This document shows positions 7,490 to 16,316 of a stretch of 39,086 nucleotides of DNA, piece after piece. Within the stretch, counting starts at the first letter, position 1; every line of letters begins with the position of its first letter. This DNA comes from Planctomycetota bacterium (GTDB lineage Bacteria; Planctomycetota; Planctomycetia; Pirellulales; S012-138), in the NCBI GenBank assembly GCA_026982835.1, contig JALSGI010000891.1, positions 1 through 39,086 of the forward strand. The letters are read 5' to 3'. Position numbers and translations under genes: made by a program. The notes beneath the pieces were generated by a model. That model was given only the letters and a program-made list of their open reading frames with translations. It searched no databases and was not told where the DNA came from.

Positions 7490-9055
7490 ATGAGAGGGCT
7501 TCGGTTCCTTTCTCAAGCGGTAACACTGCTTTTGGGAGCCACGGTGCTGACATCCCCAAACGGTCACGGGCAGACAACCCCCAAGCGGTTTACCGACGTG
7601 ACGGCCCGATGCGGTATCGACGTCTCCAAAGACCGCGTTCACGGCTTTGCCATTGAGGATTTTGACGGGGACGGGCGGCTGGACATCATCACCGTCTCGT
7701 TCGACCCGCCTTATGTGCGCTACTTTCGCAATCGGGGTAGGCTGCGATTCGAAGAAGCAACCCAGGGCTCGGGGTTGCGGAGCTTCCGCGGTCGCGGTAC
7801 GGGGGCGGCCGTGGGAGACTTTGACCGCGACGGCAAACTCGACGTGTATCTGGCCTCTCTGGACCCGGGGGCCAGTCGGCTCTTCCGGGGGTTGGGCAAC
7901 GGTCGGTTTGTGGATATGACGGATCGGGCCGGCCTGGCCGTTGACACGCCGGCCCGCTCGTGCGCCTGGAGCGATATCGACGGGGACGGCTGGCTGGACC
8001 TGTTCGTCTGCAACCCACGCGGTCCCAATCACCTGTTTCGCAACAACGGCGACGGGACATTTCGGGATATTGCGATCCCGGCGGGAGTGGCTTTTTCTGA
8101 GTATCGCAGCCTGGGATGCGCTTTTGGCGATATCGACGGCGACGGCAAGGACGACCTGTTTATCGCCAACTACCAATCCCAGCACAGCAAATTGATGAAA
8201 AACCTCGGAGGCGGCAGGTTCCGCGACATCACTGCCACAGCCGGCGTGTTGCGAAAAGCCTCGACGGTGGGCTGTGTCTTTGCGGATGTTTACAACCGGG
8301 GAGTGCTGGACTTGTACGTGACGACGGACTCGTGGATGTCCGGTTACAAGTACACCGAGGAACAACTCAAGCGGATTTTCAAGTTTACCGTGGAGCCGAA
8401 CCTGCTTTACCGAAACGATGGCCGTGGGCGTTTTTCTCCCGATCCGGCCTCGATCTTGCGCCACAAGACGCTTTCCCACGATGCAACGCTGGAAGACCTG
8501 GACCATGACGGTTGGATCGACATCTATGTGGGCGTGGATGCCATTCCCACAGGCAACCGATTCGCCACGCACAAAGGGGGCAATCCCCTTTGGACCCGGC
8601 CGGATGGAAAACACTGGCGGCAGGTCCGCGACACCTGGGGAGTGGGCCACCAGGCCAATTGCTGCTGTGTCCCCGCCGCCGACTTCGACAACGACGGCGA
8701 CTTGGACCTGCTCCTGTCCAACTTCTACAGCAATGTCGTTCTTTACCGCAACAATGCCAACGACCGGAATTGGTTGCGGATCCGCGTGGTCGGCCACAAG
8801 ACCCACCCCAACGGCATCGGAACCCAGGTGCGCCTGTATAGCCTGGATGGTCGGCTGCTGGCTATGCGACATATCCAATCGGGCACCGGTTATGCGCGCA
8901 GTGGGCCGTTGGAGGCGCACTTTGGTTTGGGACCGGCGGCCCAGGGAAAGAAGTACAAGGTGGAAGTATATTTCCCCGCCAGTGGTCGGCGGGTGTGGCG
9001 TCTGGTTGCTCCAGCGACCCGGCTGACCATCCACGAGTCGGACCATGACAACTGA
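7490..9055 (+). CDS. Secreted FG-GAP/VCBS repeat protein with ASPIC/UnbV domain (CRTAC1-like)
   Basis: A 521-residue protein taken from the ATG at 7490, which has a GAGGTG site and begins a signal peptide (RFLSQAVTLLLGATVLTS). The in-frame extension upstream overlaps the previous gene and is not credible. Repeated calcium-binding-like motifs mark beta-propeller blades: DFDGDGRLD, DFDRDGKLD, DIDGDGWLDL, DIDGDGKDDL, DLDHDGWIDI and DFDNDGDLDLL. The C-terminus (about 415-515, from NWLRIRVVG to RLTIHES) is an ASPIC/UnbV domain, with the typical NGIGTQVRL and HFGLG signatures. CRTAC1-like proteins are extracellular, and planctomycetes often encode many of them. The ligand is unknown. One blade is degenerate (DVYNRGVLDLY), with the first acidic repeats altered. 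Confidence 0.85.
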   Translation: MRGLRFLSQAVTLLLGATVLTSPNGHGQTTPKRFTDVTARCGIDVSKDRVHGFAIEDFDGDGRLDIITVSFDPPYVRYFRNRGRLRFEEATQGSGLRSFRGRGTGAAVGDFDRDGKLDVYLASLDPGASRLFRGLGNGRFVDMTDRAGLAVDTPARSCAWSDIDGDGWLDLFVCNPRGPNHLFRNNGDGTFRDIAIPAGVAFSEYRSLGCAFGDIDGDGKDDLFIANYQSQHSKLMKNLGGGRFRDITATAGVLRKASTVGCVFADVYNRGVLDLYVTTDSWMSGYKYTEEQLKRIFKFTVEPNLLYRNDGRGRFSPDPASILRHKTLSHDATLEDLDHDGWIDIYVGVDAIPTGNRFATHKGGNPLWTRPDGKHWRQVRDTWGVGHQANCCCVPAADFDNDGDLDLLLSNFYSNVVLYRNNANDRNWLRIRVVGHKTHPNGIGTQVRLYSLDGRLLAMRHIQSGTGYARSGPLEAHFGLGPAAQGKKYKVEVYFPASGRRVWRLVAPATRLTIHESDHDN

Positions 9056-9149
9056 CAGACAGCGAATATAGCAGCGAATATAGACATCGGCAGCAAAATC
9101 CTCACGATCCGCAGGCGTTACGGCAATCGATCCTCGGCAGCAAGCCACT

Positions 9150-9560
9150 GGAAGCTCCAAACCTCCGCCCTCCTTCGGCGGCTGAAGCCGCGAACCTCGC
9201 CGGTTCCAAGAAGAAACGTTTTTTCTTGCATCGGTGCGGAAGCTCCGGCGCAAGACCCAAGACCCAAGACCTCTGGAGCGGAAGCTCCGGCGAGCCGTGT
9301 GCGTCAGCACGCGGTTGGCGAGCCCCGGGCTTTAGCCCGGGGAGAGCCAAGAAAAAACGCATGTCGATTTTCTCCGCTAGCTGACGCTGGCGGCTAGCCG
9401 CTCAACCAGGGCTTACGCCCCCGGCTCGCTGTCCTCCGCCGACTAAAGTCGGCGGCTCGCCACCCCTCCAAGCCCCCAAGCCTCCACGCCTCCAAGCCCC
9501 TGGAGCGGAAGCTCCGGCGCACGGCGCAAGCCGCCGCACGCCTTGGGTTAGCCAGCTAAA
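9150..9560. repeat. Repeat island B
   Basis: Non-coding DNA inside the 577-bp gap before the epimerase. Contents: a degenerate hairpin near 9176-9205; a GGTGCGGAAGCTCC module near 9234-9247; three perfect CAAGACC heptads 9251-9271; TGGAGC-GGAA-GCTCC near 9274-9289; a hairpin at 9295-9314 (loop GTCA); the CCCCGGGC hairpin at 9323-9342 (loop TTTA), same as in islands A and D; inverted hairpins at 9374-9393 (loop TGAC) and 9436-9455 (loop TAAA); four octads CCTCCAAG-type at 9465-9496; a GGAGCGGAAGCTCC module near 9500-9513; and an element end GCTAAACACGTAC at 9555-9567. The remainder of the gap holds the epimerase leader. Confidence 0.85.
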
Positions 9561-9632
9561 CACGTACAATTTTTCGGGTAAGCTCTTGACTGGGCCAAGG
9601 TCGCTTCCACCCAGCCGGAAGGAGGTGCCCGG

Positions 9633-10565
9633 ATGAGCGAGCCGGTCGTTTCGGGACCCGTGGTGATCGCCGGAGGCTCGGGGTTCCTGGGGCGCAATCT
9701 CGCCCGGTGCTTGGGCCAGCAGGGCTGCCAGGTGATCCTCCTTTCCCGGCATGCTCCGGCCGAACAGGGTCCCTGGGAACACGTCGCCTGGGACGCAAGG
9801 AGCCTGGGGGATTGGGTGCGGGTGCTCCAGGAGGCTGCCGGGCTGGTGAACCTGGTGGGCCGTTCGGTCGATTGCCCCAAAACGCCCGAGCACTGCGACG
9901 AAATCCTGCGTTCCCGGGTGGAGGCGACCGAGGTGCTGGGCAAGGCCATGCGGCAGATCGACAACCCGCCGCCGGTCTGGGTGCAGATGTCCACGGCCCA
10001 TATCTACGGCGACCCACCGGAGGTGGTCTGCGACGAGCAGTCGGCGTTGGGCTACGGGCTGGCTCCCACGGTGGGCAGGGCCTGGGAGGAGGCTTTCCAT
10101 CGCGGGCGGCTGGACTCCCAGCGCGGGGTGATCCTGCGCACCAGCTTCGTGCTGGGCCGAAGCGGCGGGGCGCTGCCCAAGCTGGTGCGGATCGCCCGCT
10201 TCGGGCTGGGCGGCACTGTGGGCCACGGGCGGCAGGGGATCAGCTGGATTCACGAAGAGGACATGAACCGCATTTTCGTGCGGGCCTTGACCGACCCGAC
10301 CATGCAAGGCGTCTATGTGGCCACGGCTCCCAACCCGGTCTCCAACCGGACGTTTCAGCGCCAGTTGCGACGGGCACTGCGGATGCCGATCGGACTGCCG
10401 GCAGCCGGCTGGATGGTGCGGATCGGCTCGCGGCTGCTGCGGACCGACCCGGAGCTGGCCCTCTACGGCCGGTACTGCGTGCCCCGGCGGCTGCTTGCCG
10501 AGGGGTTCCAGTTCCGCTTTCCCGAGCTTGGCCCGGCCTTGGAGGACCTGCTGCGGAAGCGGTGA
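9633..10565 (+). CDS. TIGR01777-family NAD(P)-dependent epimerase (YfcH-like)
   Basis: A 310-residue protein with a perfect AAGGAGGTG ribosome site. The N-terminus VVIAGGSGFLGRNLA is the glycine-rich nucleotide-binding loop of an extended short-chain dehydrogenase (GGSGFLG about 14-20). LVNLVGRSVDC, the QMSTAHIYG segment and SWIHEEDM are characteristic of the TIGR01777/YfcH branch. The C-terminal about 50 residues (from PIGLPAAGWMVRIGSR) match DUF1731, which closes this family. The substrate is unknown for the whole family; sugar-nucleotide chemistry is usually guessed, without proof. The gene is monocistronic, because a terminator overlaps its stop codon. Length matches the family. Confidence 0.87.
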   Translation: MSEPVVSGPVVIAGGSGFLGRNLARCLGQQGCQVILLSRHAPAEQGPWEHVAWDARSLGDWVRVLQEAAGLVNLVGRSVDCPKTPEHCDEILRSRVEATEVLGKAMRQIDNPPPVWVQMSTAHIYGDPPEVVCDEQSALGYGLAPTVGRAWEEAFHRGRLDSQRGVILRTSFVLGRSGGALPKLVRIARFGLGGTVGHGRQGISWIHEEDMNRIFVRALTDPTMQGVYVATAPNPVSNRTFQRQLRRALRMPIGLPAAGWMVRIGSRLLRTDPELALYGRYCVPRRLLAEGFQFRFPELGPALEDLLRKR

Positions 10566-10593
10566 CGGCCGGCAGGCCGCTGCGTTTTTTCTT
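10558..10593 (+). terminator. Rho-independent terminator after the epimerase gene
   Basis: The stop codon is embedded in a G/C-rich hairpin (CGGCC-GGCA-GGCCG at 10566-10579, or the wider AGCGG/CCGCT pairing at 10558-10562/10577-10581). It is followed within four bases by TTTTTTCTTCTTT. This is the best intrinsic terminator in the window. Confidence 0.65.
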
Positions 10594-10781
10594 CTTTGCT
10601 TGCACACAACTTTGCTTGCACAAAGTGCCTGCCATGCTCTCCCCGGGGACACGCATCTCCGCCCTTGGATTCCTGCTCCTTCCCGCTTTTCCGGATGCAC
10701 AGCTCCGCAATTTTGGTTAAAAAGGAAGGGTAACGGTTCCTGCCTTCCCCCCTTGTGTTTCCCACCACCGAGGCAAGCGTC

Positions 10782-13700
10782 ATGGTGCAACGCAGGATGC
10801 TCTTGGTTGGCCGGCAAGTTTCGCTCTGGGCCGTTTTGAGCTGCGGGGTTGCCCTGTTTTGGGGAGGGAGTCCTGCTGGGGCCGAGCCGCCTTCCGGGAA
10901 AAAGCCTTCGCACCCGGTGGTTGCTCCCCAGCCCAAGCCACCCGGGGACAAGCCGGCTCCGAATGGGAGCCGCGTCAACTCCGGGGCGGCCGTGGATCCG
11001 GATCATGCCCGAAAAATGGCCCGGGGCATGCAACTGTTCAAATCCACCGTGCGACCGCTGCTGGTGAACCACTGCCTGGAGTGCCACGGGGGAGAGACGG
11101 TGGAGTCGGAGTTTGATCTTTCCACCCGCAAGGGTTTGCTGCGGGGCGGCTCGCGCGGGGCGGCCGTACTGCTGGATCAGCCCGACAAAAGCCTGCTACT
11201 GCAAGTGGTCAACCACCAGCGTGAGCCTCACATGCCCGAGGGGGACGACCAGCTTCCGGCGAAAGCTCGCAAGGCCCTGGCGCTTTGGATCTCCCTGGGG
11301 GCTCCTTACGACCGGCCGCTTCGGGAAGGGGGGCCGGTGCAGGTCCACTGGTCGCAGAAGCGCATTCGTCCCGAGGACCGGCAGCACTGGTCCTGGCTGC
11401 CGCTGCGTCGGCCGCCACTGCCGCCGGTCGGCTCGCCCGGGTGGTGCCAAACGCCGGTGGACCGCTTCATCCTGGCCCGGCTGGAGCAAGCCGACCTGAA
11501 GCCCAACCCGGCGCAGGACCAACGCCGCCTGGTGCGGCGGCTTTATCTCACCACTCTGGGCGTGCCGCCTACGCCGGAGGAGATGCAAGCCTACTTGAAC
11601 GACCACCGCCCCGGGCGCTGGCGGCGGTTGGTGGATCGCGTGTTGGCTGACCCCCGCTACGGGGAGCGTTGGGCGCGGCACTGGCTCGACCTGGCCCGAT
11701 TCGCCGAAAGCCACGGCTTTGAGCACGACTACGACCGTCCCTACGCCTACTTCTACCGCGACTTTGTCATCCAGGCCCTGAACCGGGACATGCCCTACGA
11801 TCAGTTTGTCCGCTGGCAGATCGCCGGAGACGAGCTGGCCCCGGACGACCCGCTGGCGATGATGGCCACCGGGTTCCTGGCCGCCGGGGTGCACAGCACG
11901 CAGATCACCAAGAAAGAGGCCGAAAAGCACCGTTACGACGAAATGGACGACATGCTGGGCACCATCGGCACGGCCATGCTGGGGCTGACGATCGGCTGCG
12001 CCCGCTGCCACGATCACAAGTACGATCCCATTCCCATGGGCGACTACTACCGCATGCTTTCGGTCTTCACCACCACGGTGCGTAGCGAGCCGGAACTGAT
12101 CCTCAACCCTGAAGAGTACCGCAAGCAACGGACCGCCTTCGAGGCCCAACACCGCCCCTTTGAGGAGGCCCTGCGCCGCTACGAACAGGAAGAGCTGCCC
12201 GAGGCGTTTCGCCGCTGGGAGCAATCCTCCGGGGCGAAGGAGTTGCCGTACCGGTGGATCGTCTCCCGGCCGCTGCGCCTGGCCACCGCCCGCGGAGCCA
12301 CGCTCAAGGCGCTGGGGGACGGCACGGTGGTGGCCTCGGGCAAGAATCCCAAGCAGGAAGTCTATACGGTGGAGCTGCCAGTAGAGGGACAGCTGGTGGC
12401 CCTGCGGCTTGAGGCCCTGCACGATGCCAAGCTGCCCAAAGGGGGGCCGGGCCGGGCGCCCAATGGAAACTTCGCTCTGAGCCACCTGGAGCTGTTCTGG
12501 AGCAAGCCTGCCCCAGAAGGCAAGCCTCGGCCCTGGCAGCCGCTTGCGCTGAAAAGCGCCCAGGCCACGTTTGAGCAAAAGGGGCTGGCCGTCAAGAACG
12601 CCATTGACGCCGATCCCCGCTCAGCCTGGGCCGTGGACCCGCAGGTGGGCAAGGACCATGCGGCGGTGTTCACGCTCAAAGAGGTGCTCCAAGCTCCGGC
12701 CGGCTCGGTACTGCGGGTGGTGATGCACTTCCGTAACAACACGCGCCACGCTCTGGGGCGATTCCGCCTGGCCTATACGGACAAGCCGCTTCCGGGGCGG
12801 GAAAAACCTTTCGGCGGCGGGGAGATCTCCTGGCGGGAACTGCGAGCCCTGCGCACGTCGGCGGCCCGGCGCGACCCCGAGCAAAAGAAGCTGGCCCTGG
12901 GCTGGTTTGCCCGGCACGTGGATCCCCGCTGGCAAGAGTTGGAGCGCCGCCGCGCAGAACACCTGAAAAAAGCCCCGCGGCCCAAGAAATCCAAGGTGCT
13001 GGTCTGCACCGAGGGGTTGCCGCCGGTGCGGCTGCACTCCCAGGGCAAGGAGTTTTACGAAAAGACCTACTACCTCCGCCGCGGCGATCCGGAACAAAAA
13101 GAAGGGGAAGCCACGCCCGACTACATGCAAGTGCTCACCACCGCCCCGGAGGGCAAAGACCACTGGCATCAGGACCCGCCCCCTGGCTGGCGCACCAGCT
13201 ATCGGCGGCGCAACTTTGCCATGTGGCTGACCGATCCGCAATACGGGGCCGGGCACCTGCTGGCCCGCGTGATCGTCAACCGCCTGTGGCACTATCACTT
13301 CGGCCGGGGGATCGTGGCCACGCCCAGCGACTTCGGCCGCCAGGGGCTGCCCCCTTCGCACCCCCAGTTGCTGGACTACCTGGCCAGCGAGCTGATCGCT
13401 TCCGGCTGGAGCTTGAAGCACGTGCATCGCTTGATCCTCAACAGCGCCACCTACCGGCAAAGCTCGCTTTACGATCCGCAAAAAGGGGCCAAGGACCCGG
13501 AGAACCGGCTCTGGTGGCGCTGGTCCCCTTACCGGCTGGAGGCCGAGGCGGTGCGCGATTCGCTGCTTGCGGTGGCCGGGGTGCTGGATCGGCGGATGTA
13601 CGGTCCCGGCACGCTGGACGAAGGCCACCGGCGGCGGAGCATCTATTTTACCGTGAAGCGGAGCAAGCTGGTGCCGATGATGGTGCTGTTCGACGCCCCG

Positions 13701-14036
13701 GATGCGCTCCAGGGGATCGGCGCCCGCCCCCGCACCACCATCGCCCCGCAGGCGCTGCTGCTGATGAACAACCCGCACGTGCGTAGCTGGGCTGGAGCAT
13801 TTGCCCGCTCGCTCAAGCTCTCTTCGCCGGAGGAGCTGCCCGGGGCGGTGGATCGGGCCTACCGTCGGGCCTTGTGCCGCCCGGCCAGCGCGGAGGAACA
13901 AAAACAGGCCGTGACGTTCATCCGCCAGCAGGCCGAAGACTACCGCCGCGCCGGTCACCAGGACGCGCTGCAAGCGGCCCTGCGCGACTTTTGCCAGACG
14001 CTTTTCTGCCTCAACGAGTTCGTCTACGTGGACTGA
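10782..14036 (+). CDS. Secreted c-type-heme protein with PSCyt1, DUF1549 and DUF1553 domains
   Basis: A 1084-residue protein taken from the ATG at 10782, which opens a signal peptide (LWAVLSCGVALFWGGSPAGA). A Pro-rich linker leads to planctomycete cytochrome domain 1 with heme-binding CLECH (98-102). DUF1549 follows (about 225-430) and contains a second heme-type CARCH (406-410) and the DRFILARLEQ opening. A variable, discoidin/galactose-binding-like middle follows (about 530-660). DUF1553 covers about 810-1070 (RVIVNRLWHYHFGRGIV, PSDFGRQGLPPSHPQLLDYLA). These large periplasmic proteins are expanded in planctomycetes; a role in polysaccharide or sulfated-glycan turnover or electron transfer is often suggested but not shown. 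The usual DUF1501 partner gene does not follow; a repeat island does. Confidence 0.92.
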   Translation: MVQRRMLLVGRQVSLWAVLSCGVALFWGGSPAGAEPPSGKKPSHPVVAPQPKPPGDKPAPNGSRVNSGAAVDPDHARKMARGMQLFKSTVRPLLVNHCLECHGGETVESEFDLSTRKGLLRGGSRGAAVLLDQPDKSLLLQVVNHQREPHMPEGDDQLPAKARKALALWISLGAPYDRPLREGGPVQVHWSQKRIRPEDRQHWSWLPLRRPPLPPVGSPGWCQTPVDRFILARLEQADLKPNPAQDQRRLVRRLYLTTLGVPPTPEEMQAYLNDHRPGRWRRLVDRVLADPRYGERWARHWLDLARFAESHGFEHDYDRPYAYFYRDFVIQALNRDMPYDQFVRWQIAGDELAPDDPLAMMATGFLAAGVHSTQITKKEAEKHRYDEMDDMLGTIGTAMLGLTIGCARCHDHKYDPIPMGDYYRMLSVFTTTVRSEPELILNPEEYRKQRTAFEAQHRPFEEALRRYEQEELPEAFRRWEQSSGAKELPYRWIVSRPLRLATARGATLKALGDGTVVASGKNPKQEVYTVELPVEGQLVALRLEALHDAKLPKGGPGRAPNGNFALSHLELFWSKPAPEGKPRPWQPLALKSAQATFEQKGLAVKNAIDADPRSAWAVDPQVGKDHAAVFTLKEVLQAPAGSVLRVVMHFRNNTRHALGRFRLAYTDKPLPGREKPFGGGEISWRELRALRTSAARRDPEQKKLALGWFARHVDPRWQELERRRAEHLKKAPRPKKSKVLVCTEGLPPVRLHSQGKEFYEKTYYLRRGDPEQKEGEATPDYMQVLTTAPEGKDHWHQDPPPGWRTSYRRRNFAMWLTDPQYGAGHLLARVIVNRLWHYHFGRGIVATPSDFGRQGLPPSHPQLLDYLASELIASGWSLKHVHRLILNSATYRQSSLYDPQKGAKDPENRLWWRWSPYRLEAEAVRDSLLAVAGVLDRRMYGPGTLDEGHRRRSIYFTVKRSKLVPMMVLFDAPDALQGIGARPRTTIAPQALLLMNNPHVRSWAGAFARSLKLSSPEELPGAVDRAYRRALCRPASAEEQKQAVTFIRQQAEDYRRAGHQDALQAALRDFCQTLFCLNEFVYVD

Positions 14037-14040
14037 GGCG

Positions 14041-14400
14041 TCTTGGATCCTGGGCGAGCCCCCGGGTTTAGCCGGGGGAGGCGTGGTGACTTGAGGGCTG
14101 GAGAGGAGCCGGAGCGTGCGCACGAGAGTGCGGGGGTCGTGGGGCTTGGGTCTTGAGGAGCCCCGCACGTCAGTGCGGGGAGAATCGGCTTGCGGCTTGC
14201 GCGGTGCGCTGCCCTGCGCCGGAGCTTCCGCTCCGCTGCAAGAAAACAGATCGCAGCGAGCCGGGAGCGTAAGCTCCCGGAGGAGTGAAACAGCGACGTT
14301 TCTTTGTGACTTGCTCCGCGGGCTAACGCACGCGGCTTGCCGGTACAAGAAAAAACGCCGACTCGTGCACCAAACCGGCTAGCCACCGACTTCACTCGGC
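14041..14400. repeat. Repeat island C between convergent genes
   Basis: The 388-bp gap between convergent genes is mostly repeat modules. They are: a hairpin 14059-14078 (7 bp); heptad/octad-like runs with CTTGGGTCTTGAGG near 14144-14157; a perfect 8-bp hairpin 14161-14180 (CCCCGCAC, loop GTCA); GGCTTGC heptads near 14187-14200; CGGAGC-TTCC-GCTCCG near 14219-14234; a hairpin 14261-14280 (CCGGGAGC, loop GTAA); and a degenerate inverted hairpin near 14317-14337. The hairpins may also serve as terminators for both flanking genes. No gene seen. Confidence 0.8.
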
Positions 14401-14424
14401 GGAGAACGGCCAGCCGACCCCGGA

Positions 14425-15207
14425 TCATTCCGGAAGCTTGCCTTCGGCCAGTTCCTGGTCCCACTGGTCCAGTAGCGGCCAGTCCTTGGCGCAGGTGCCG
14501 AAATCGGCCCGGTACAGGTACTCTTCCAGCCGGGCGATAGTGGCGTCCAGCAGCGCGTCGTCCTTGCGGAAGGGGGGGCCGTGGCTGGGCAGCAGCCACT
14601 TCACGTCGCTTTGGCGGATGCGGCGTAGCGAGGAGAGAAAATCCTCGATGCTGCTGCCGTGATGGGCGTCGATCACCCCCACGCAGCCGTCCCGGTAGAT
14701 GTTGTCCCCGCTGAAGAGCAGCTCGCCCATGCGAAAGGAAAGTTGGTTGTCGGTGTGTCCCGGGGTGAACCACACCTCCAAGGACAGGTTGCCCACGGTG
14801 AGCGTGTCCCCTTCGTCGATGGTCTGATCGACCTTGACCGAGGGCATGTCCATGAAGATGTCTTGGGCGGGGATATGGGCGTAGGTGGCGATGGGGTCGC
14901 CGGAGGCCAGGATTTCGGCTGCGCGGGGGTGGGCAGCCACGGGCGCCCGCAGAATCTGCTTCAGTTTGGCCAGTCCTTGCACATGGTCCACGTCGGCATG
15001 GGTGGCCACGATCAGCTTGCACTGGGAAAGGGGGAAGTCCATCTGGCGGATCAGCTCGACGATCTCCTCCACGGTCTCCTCGAAGCCGATGTCGATGAGC
15101 ATCCATTCCGGCCCGTCGTACACCAGATACACGCAGCAGCCGATCCGCTCCCGGGCCTGGAAGTTCATCTCGATGACGTTGGGAAAGATAGGGCGACGCT
15201 GAAGCAT
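14425..15207 (-). CDS. Metallo-beta-lactamase-fold hydrolase (variant metal motif)
   Basis: A 260-residue protein from the ATG at 15207, chosen for its GGGAGGGA site. It has the MBL order of motifs. The first metal loop reads THADVDH, where canonical enzymes have HxHxDH, so the second His is replaced by Asp. Next come the His loop (TPGHTDNQLSF), the bridging Asp (LFSGDNIYRD) and the last His (LLPSHGPPF). It is therefore probably a mono- or binuclear metallohydrolase of glyoxalase-II-like type. The substrate is unknown. The N-terminal part (IGCCVYLVYDG, WMLIDIGFEE) is standard for the family. It has its own sigma70-like promoter, separating it from the CBS genes upstream. Confidence 0.85.
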   Translation of the reverse strand: MLQRRPIFPNVIEMNFQARERIGCCVYLVYDGPEWMLIDIGFEETVEEIVELIRQMDFPLSQCKLIVATHADVDHVQGLAKLKQILRAPVAAHPRAAEILASGDPIATYAHIPAQDIFMDMPSVKVDQTIDEGDTLTVGNLSLEVWFTPGHTDNQLSFRMGELLFSGDNIYRDGCVGVIDAHHGSSIEDFLSSLRRIRQSDVKWLLPSHGPPFRKDDALLDATIARLEEYLYRADFGTCAKDWPLLDQWDQELAEGKLPE

Positions 15208-15279
15208 GACGGCGGTCCCTCCCCCCAGCACAGGAAGTTTGAAAGCATGCGCAAGCCACCGGCGTGGATCGCTTGGGGG

Positions 15280-15308
15280 ATTGTAGAATACGCCGGGAAA
15301 ATTGGCAA
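15280..15308 (-). promoter_or_regulatory. Sigma70-type promoter for the MBL gene
   Basis: On the minus strand TTGCCA (15308-15303) and TACAAT (15285-15280) are separated by exactly 17 bases, close to consensus. A transcript would start near 15272, about 65 nt before the ATG at 15207. Confidence 0.6.
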
Positions 15309-15369
15309 CGTCCGGCGGTTGCTGCCCGCTGGGGACAGTACCCCGGGCCGGAAGCAGCCGGGGGGACGA

Positions 15370-15852
15370 TTACTTTTCGTCTTCCGCCTGGCGGACGAAG
15401 GCTGCCAGCAGGTCGGTGGTGGAGACCACGCCCAGCAGTCGCCCCTTGTCGTCCACCACCGGCAGACGATGCACCCGGTTGGAGAGCATCGTCTGGGCCG
15501 CTTCGACAAGGGTGGCTTCGGGGCCTACGGTGATCACATCCGGGGTCATCACTTCGTGGACGCTGCGACGGCCCAGATCGTGTTCTTCCAACTGGTCCAG
15601 TAGCCACTGGTGGGAGGACTCGAACATGGGATACTCGTCCAGTTCCTCGGTCAACTCGCGGGTGAAGGAGAGGATGTCGGTGCTGGAGATGATCCCCACG
15701 CACTGGCCCTTGCCGTTGACCACCGGCAGCGCGCTGACGCGGTTTTCGGCCATGAGGGTCAGCGCCTCGTAGAGGGAATCTTCCGGCCCCACGGCCACCA
15801 CGTCCCGAGTGAGAATATCCTTGATCCGCACCGATTTGGTGGAAGTGGCCAT
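15370..15852 (-). CDS. CBS-domain-pair protein
   Basis: A 160-residue protein made of two CBS motifs: VRIKDILTRDVVAVGPEDSL onward (about 8-60) and VHEVMTPDVITVGPEATL (about 98-155). Each ends in a G-x-(V/I)-(S/T)-(S/T)-T-D-(I/L)-L type ligand loop. A helical insert of about 35 residues (FTRELTEELDEYPMFESSHQWLLDQLEEH) lies between them. CBS pairs (Bateman modules) bind adenosine nucleotides and regulate partner enzymes or channels. No partner domain is fused here, so the target is unknown. AAAGGAGGA upstream of the ATG fixes the start; the much longer frame to 16662 overlaps the next gene and is rejected. It follows the second CBS gene by 29 nt, so they form an operon. Confidence 0.88.
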   Translation of the reverse strand: MATSTKSVRIKDILTRDVVAVGPEDSLYEALTLMAENRVSALPVVNGKGQCVGIISSTDILSFTRELTEELDEYPMFESSHQWLLDQLEEHDLGRRSVHEVMTPDVITVGPEATLVEAAQTMLSNRVHRLPVVDDKGRLLGVVSTTDLLAAFVRQAEDEK

Positions 15853-15881
15853 GACGGTCCTCCTTTCCAGGGGAGGGGAGT

Positions 15882-16316
15882 TTACTTTTTGGCCAGGGCG
15901 CTGGGCCGCTCGGCCTCCAGCACCCCATGACAACCCCAAAGCACCTGCGCCACGTGGTTCCACACATCGTCCAGGCTGATGACCCCCACCATGTCCCCCT
16001 CCGGCGAGATCACCACCAGGCGGCGGCAGGGGGTTTGAGCCATCACGCGGGTGACTTCCAGCAGCGAATCCTCGGGCGAGACGGTCACCAGCGGCTGGCT
16101 CATCACCTCCTGGACGGTTACTTCGGCAGGGTTTCGCCCTTGGGCCACCACCCGCACGGCCAGGTCGCGGTCGGTGACGATCCCCACCGGCTCTTTGCCT
16201 CGTAGCACCACCAGCGAGCCGACCACGTGGTCGTGCATTCGCTGGGCCGCCACCAGGACCGAATCCTCGGCCGAAACCGTATCCACTCCCCGGGAGCACA
16301 ACTGGGCAGCATGCAT
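15882..16316 (-). CDS. CBS-domain-pair protein
   Basis: A 144-residue protein from the ATG at 16316, which has an AAGGAGG site. It holds two CBS motifs: about 10-60, ending VGIVTDRDLAVRVVA, and about 65-125, with VQEVMSQPLVTVSPEDSL and MVGVISLDDVWNHV. The TDRDL loop is the classical nucleotide-contact sequence of the hypoxic-response/IMPDH-type CBS family. It is the first gene of a two-gene CBS operon. The two proteins are only partly similar, so a heteromer is possible; this is inference. Confidence 0.87.
   Translation of the reverse strand: MHAAQLCSRGVDTVSAEDSVLVAAQRMHDHVVGSLVVLRGKEPVGIVTDRDLAVRVVAQGRNPAEVTVQEVMSQPLVTVSPEDSLLEVTRVMAQTPCRRLVVISPEGDMVGVISLDDVWNHVAQVLWGCHGVLEAERPSALAKK

Noticed and set aside
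4801..9567. Composite transposon bounded by inverted GTACGTGTTTAGC copies
   Set aside because: No transposase is inside, both ends are mosaic repeats found elsewhere, and the enclosed genes look like ordinary chromosome genes. It is kept only as a weak transfer hint.
10594..10627. Direct repeat CTTTGCTTGCACA (two copies) after the epimerase terminator, as an operator
   Set aside because: Only two copies, no palindrome and no regulator nearby; too little to call a binding site.
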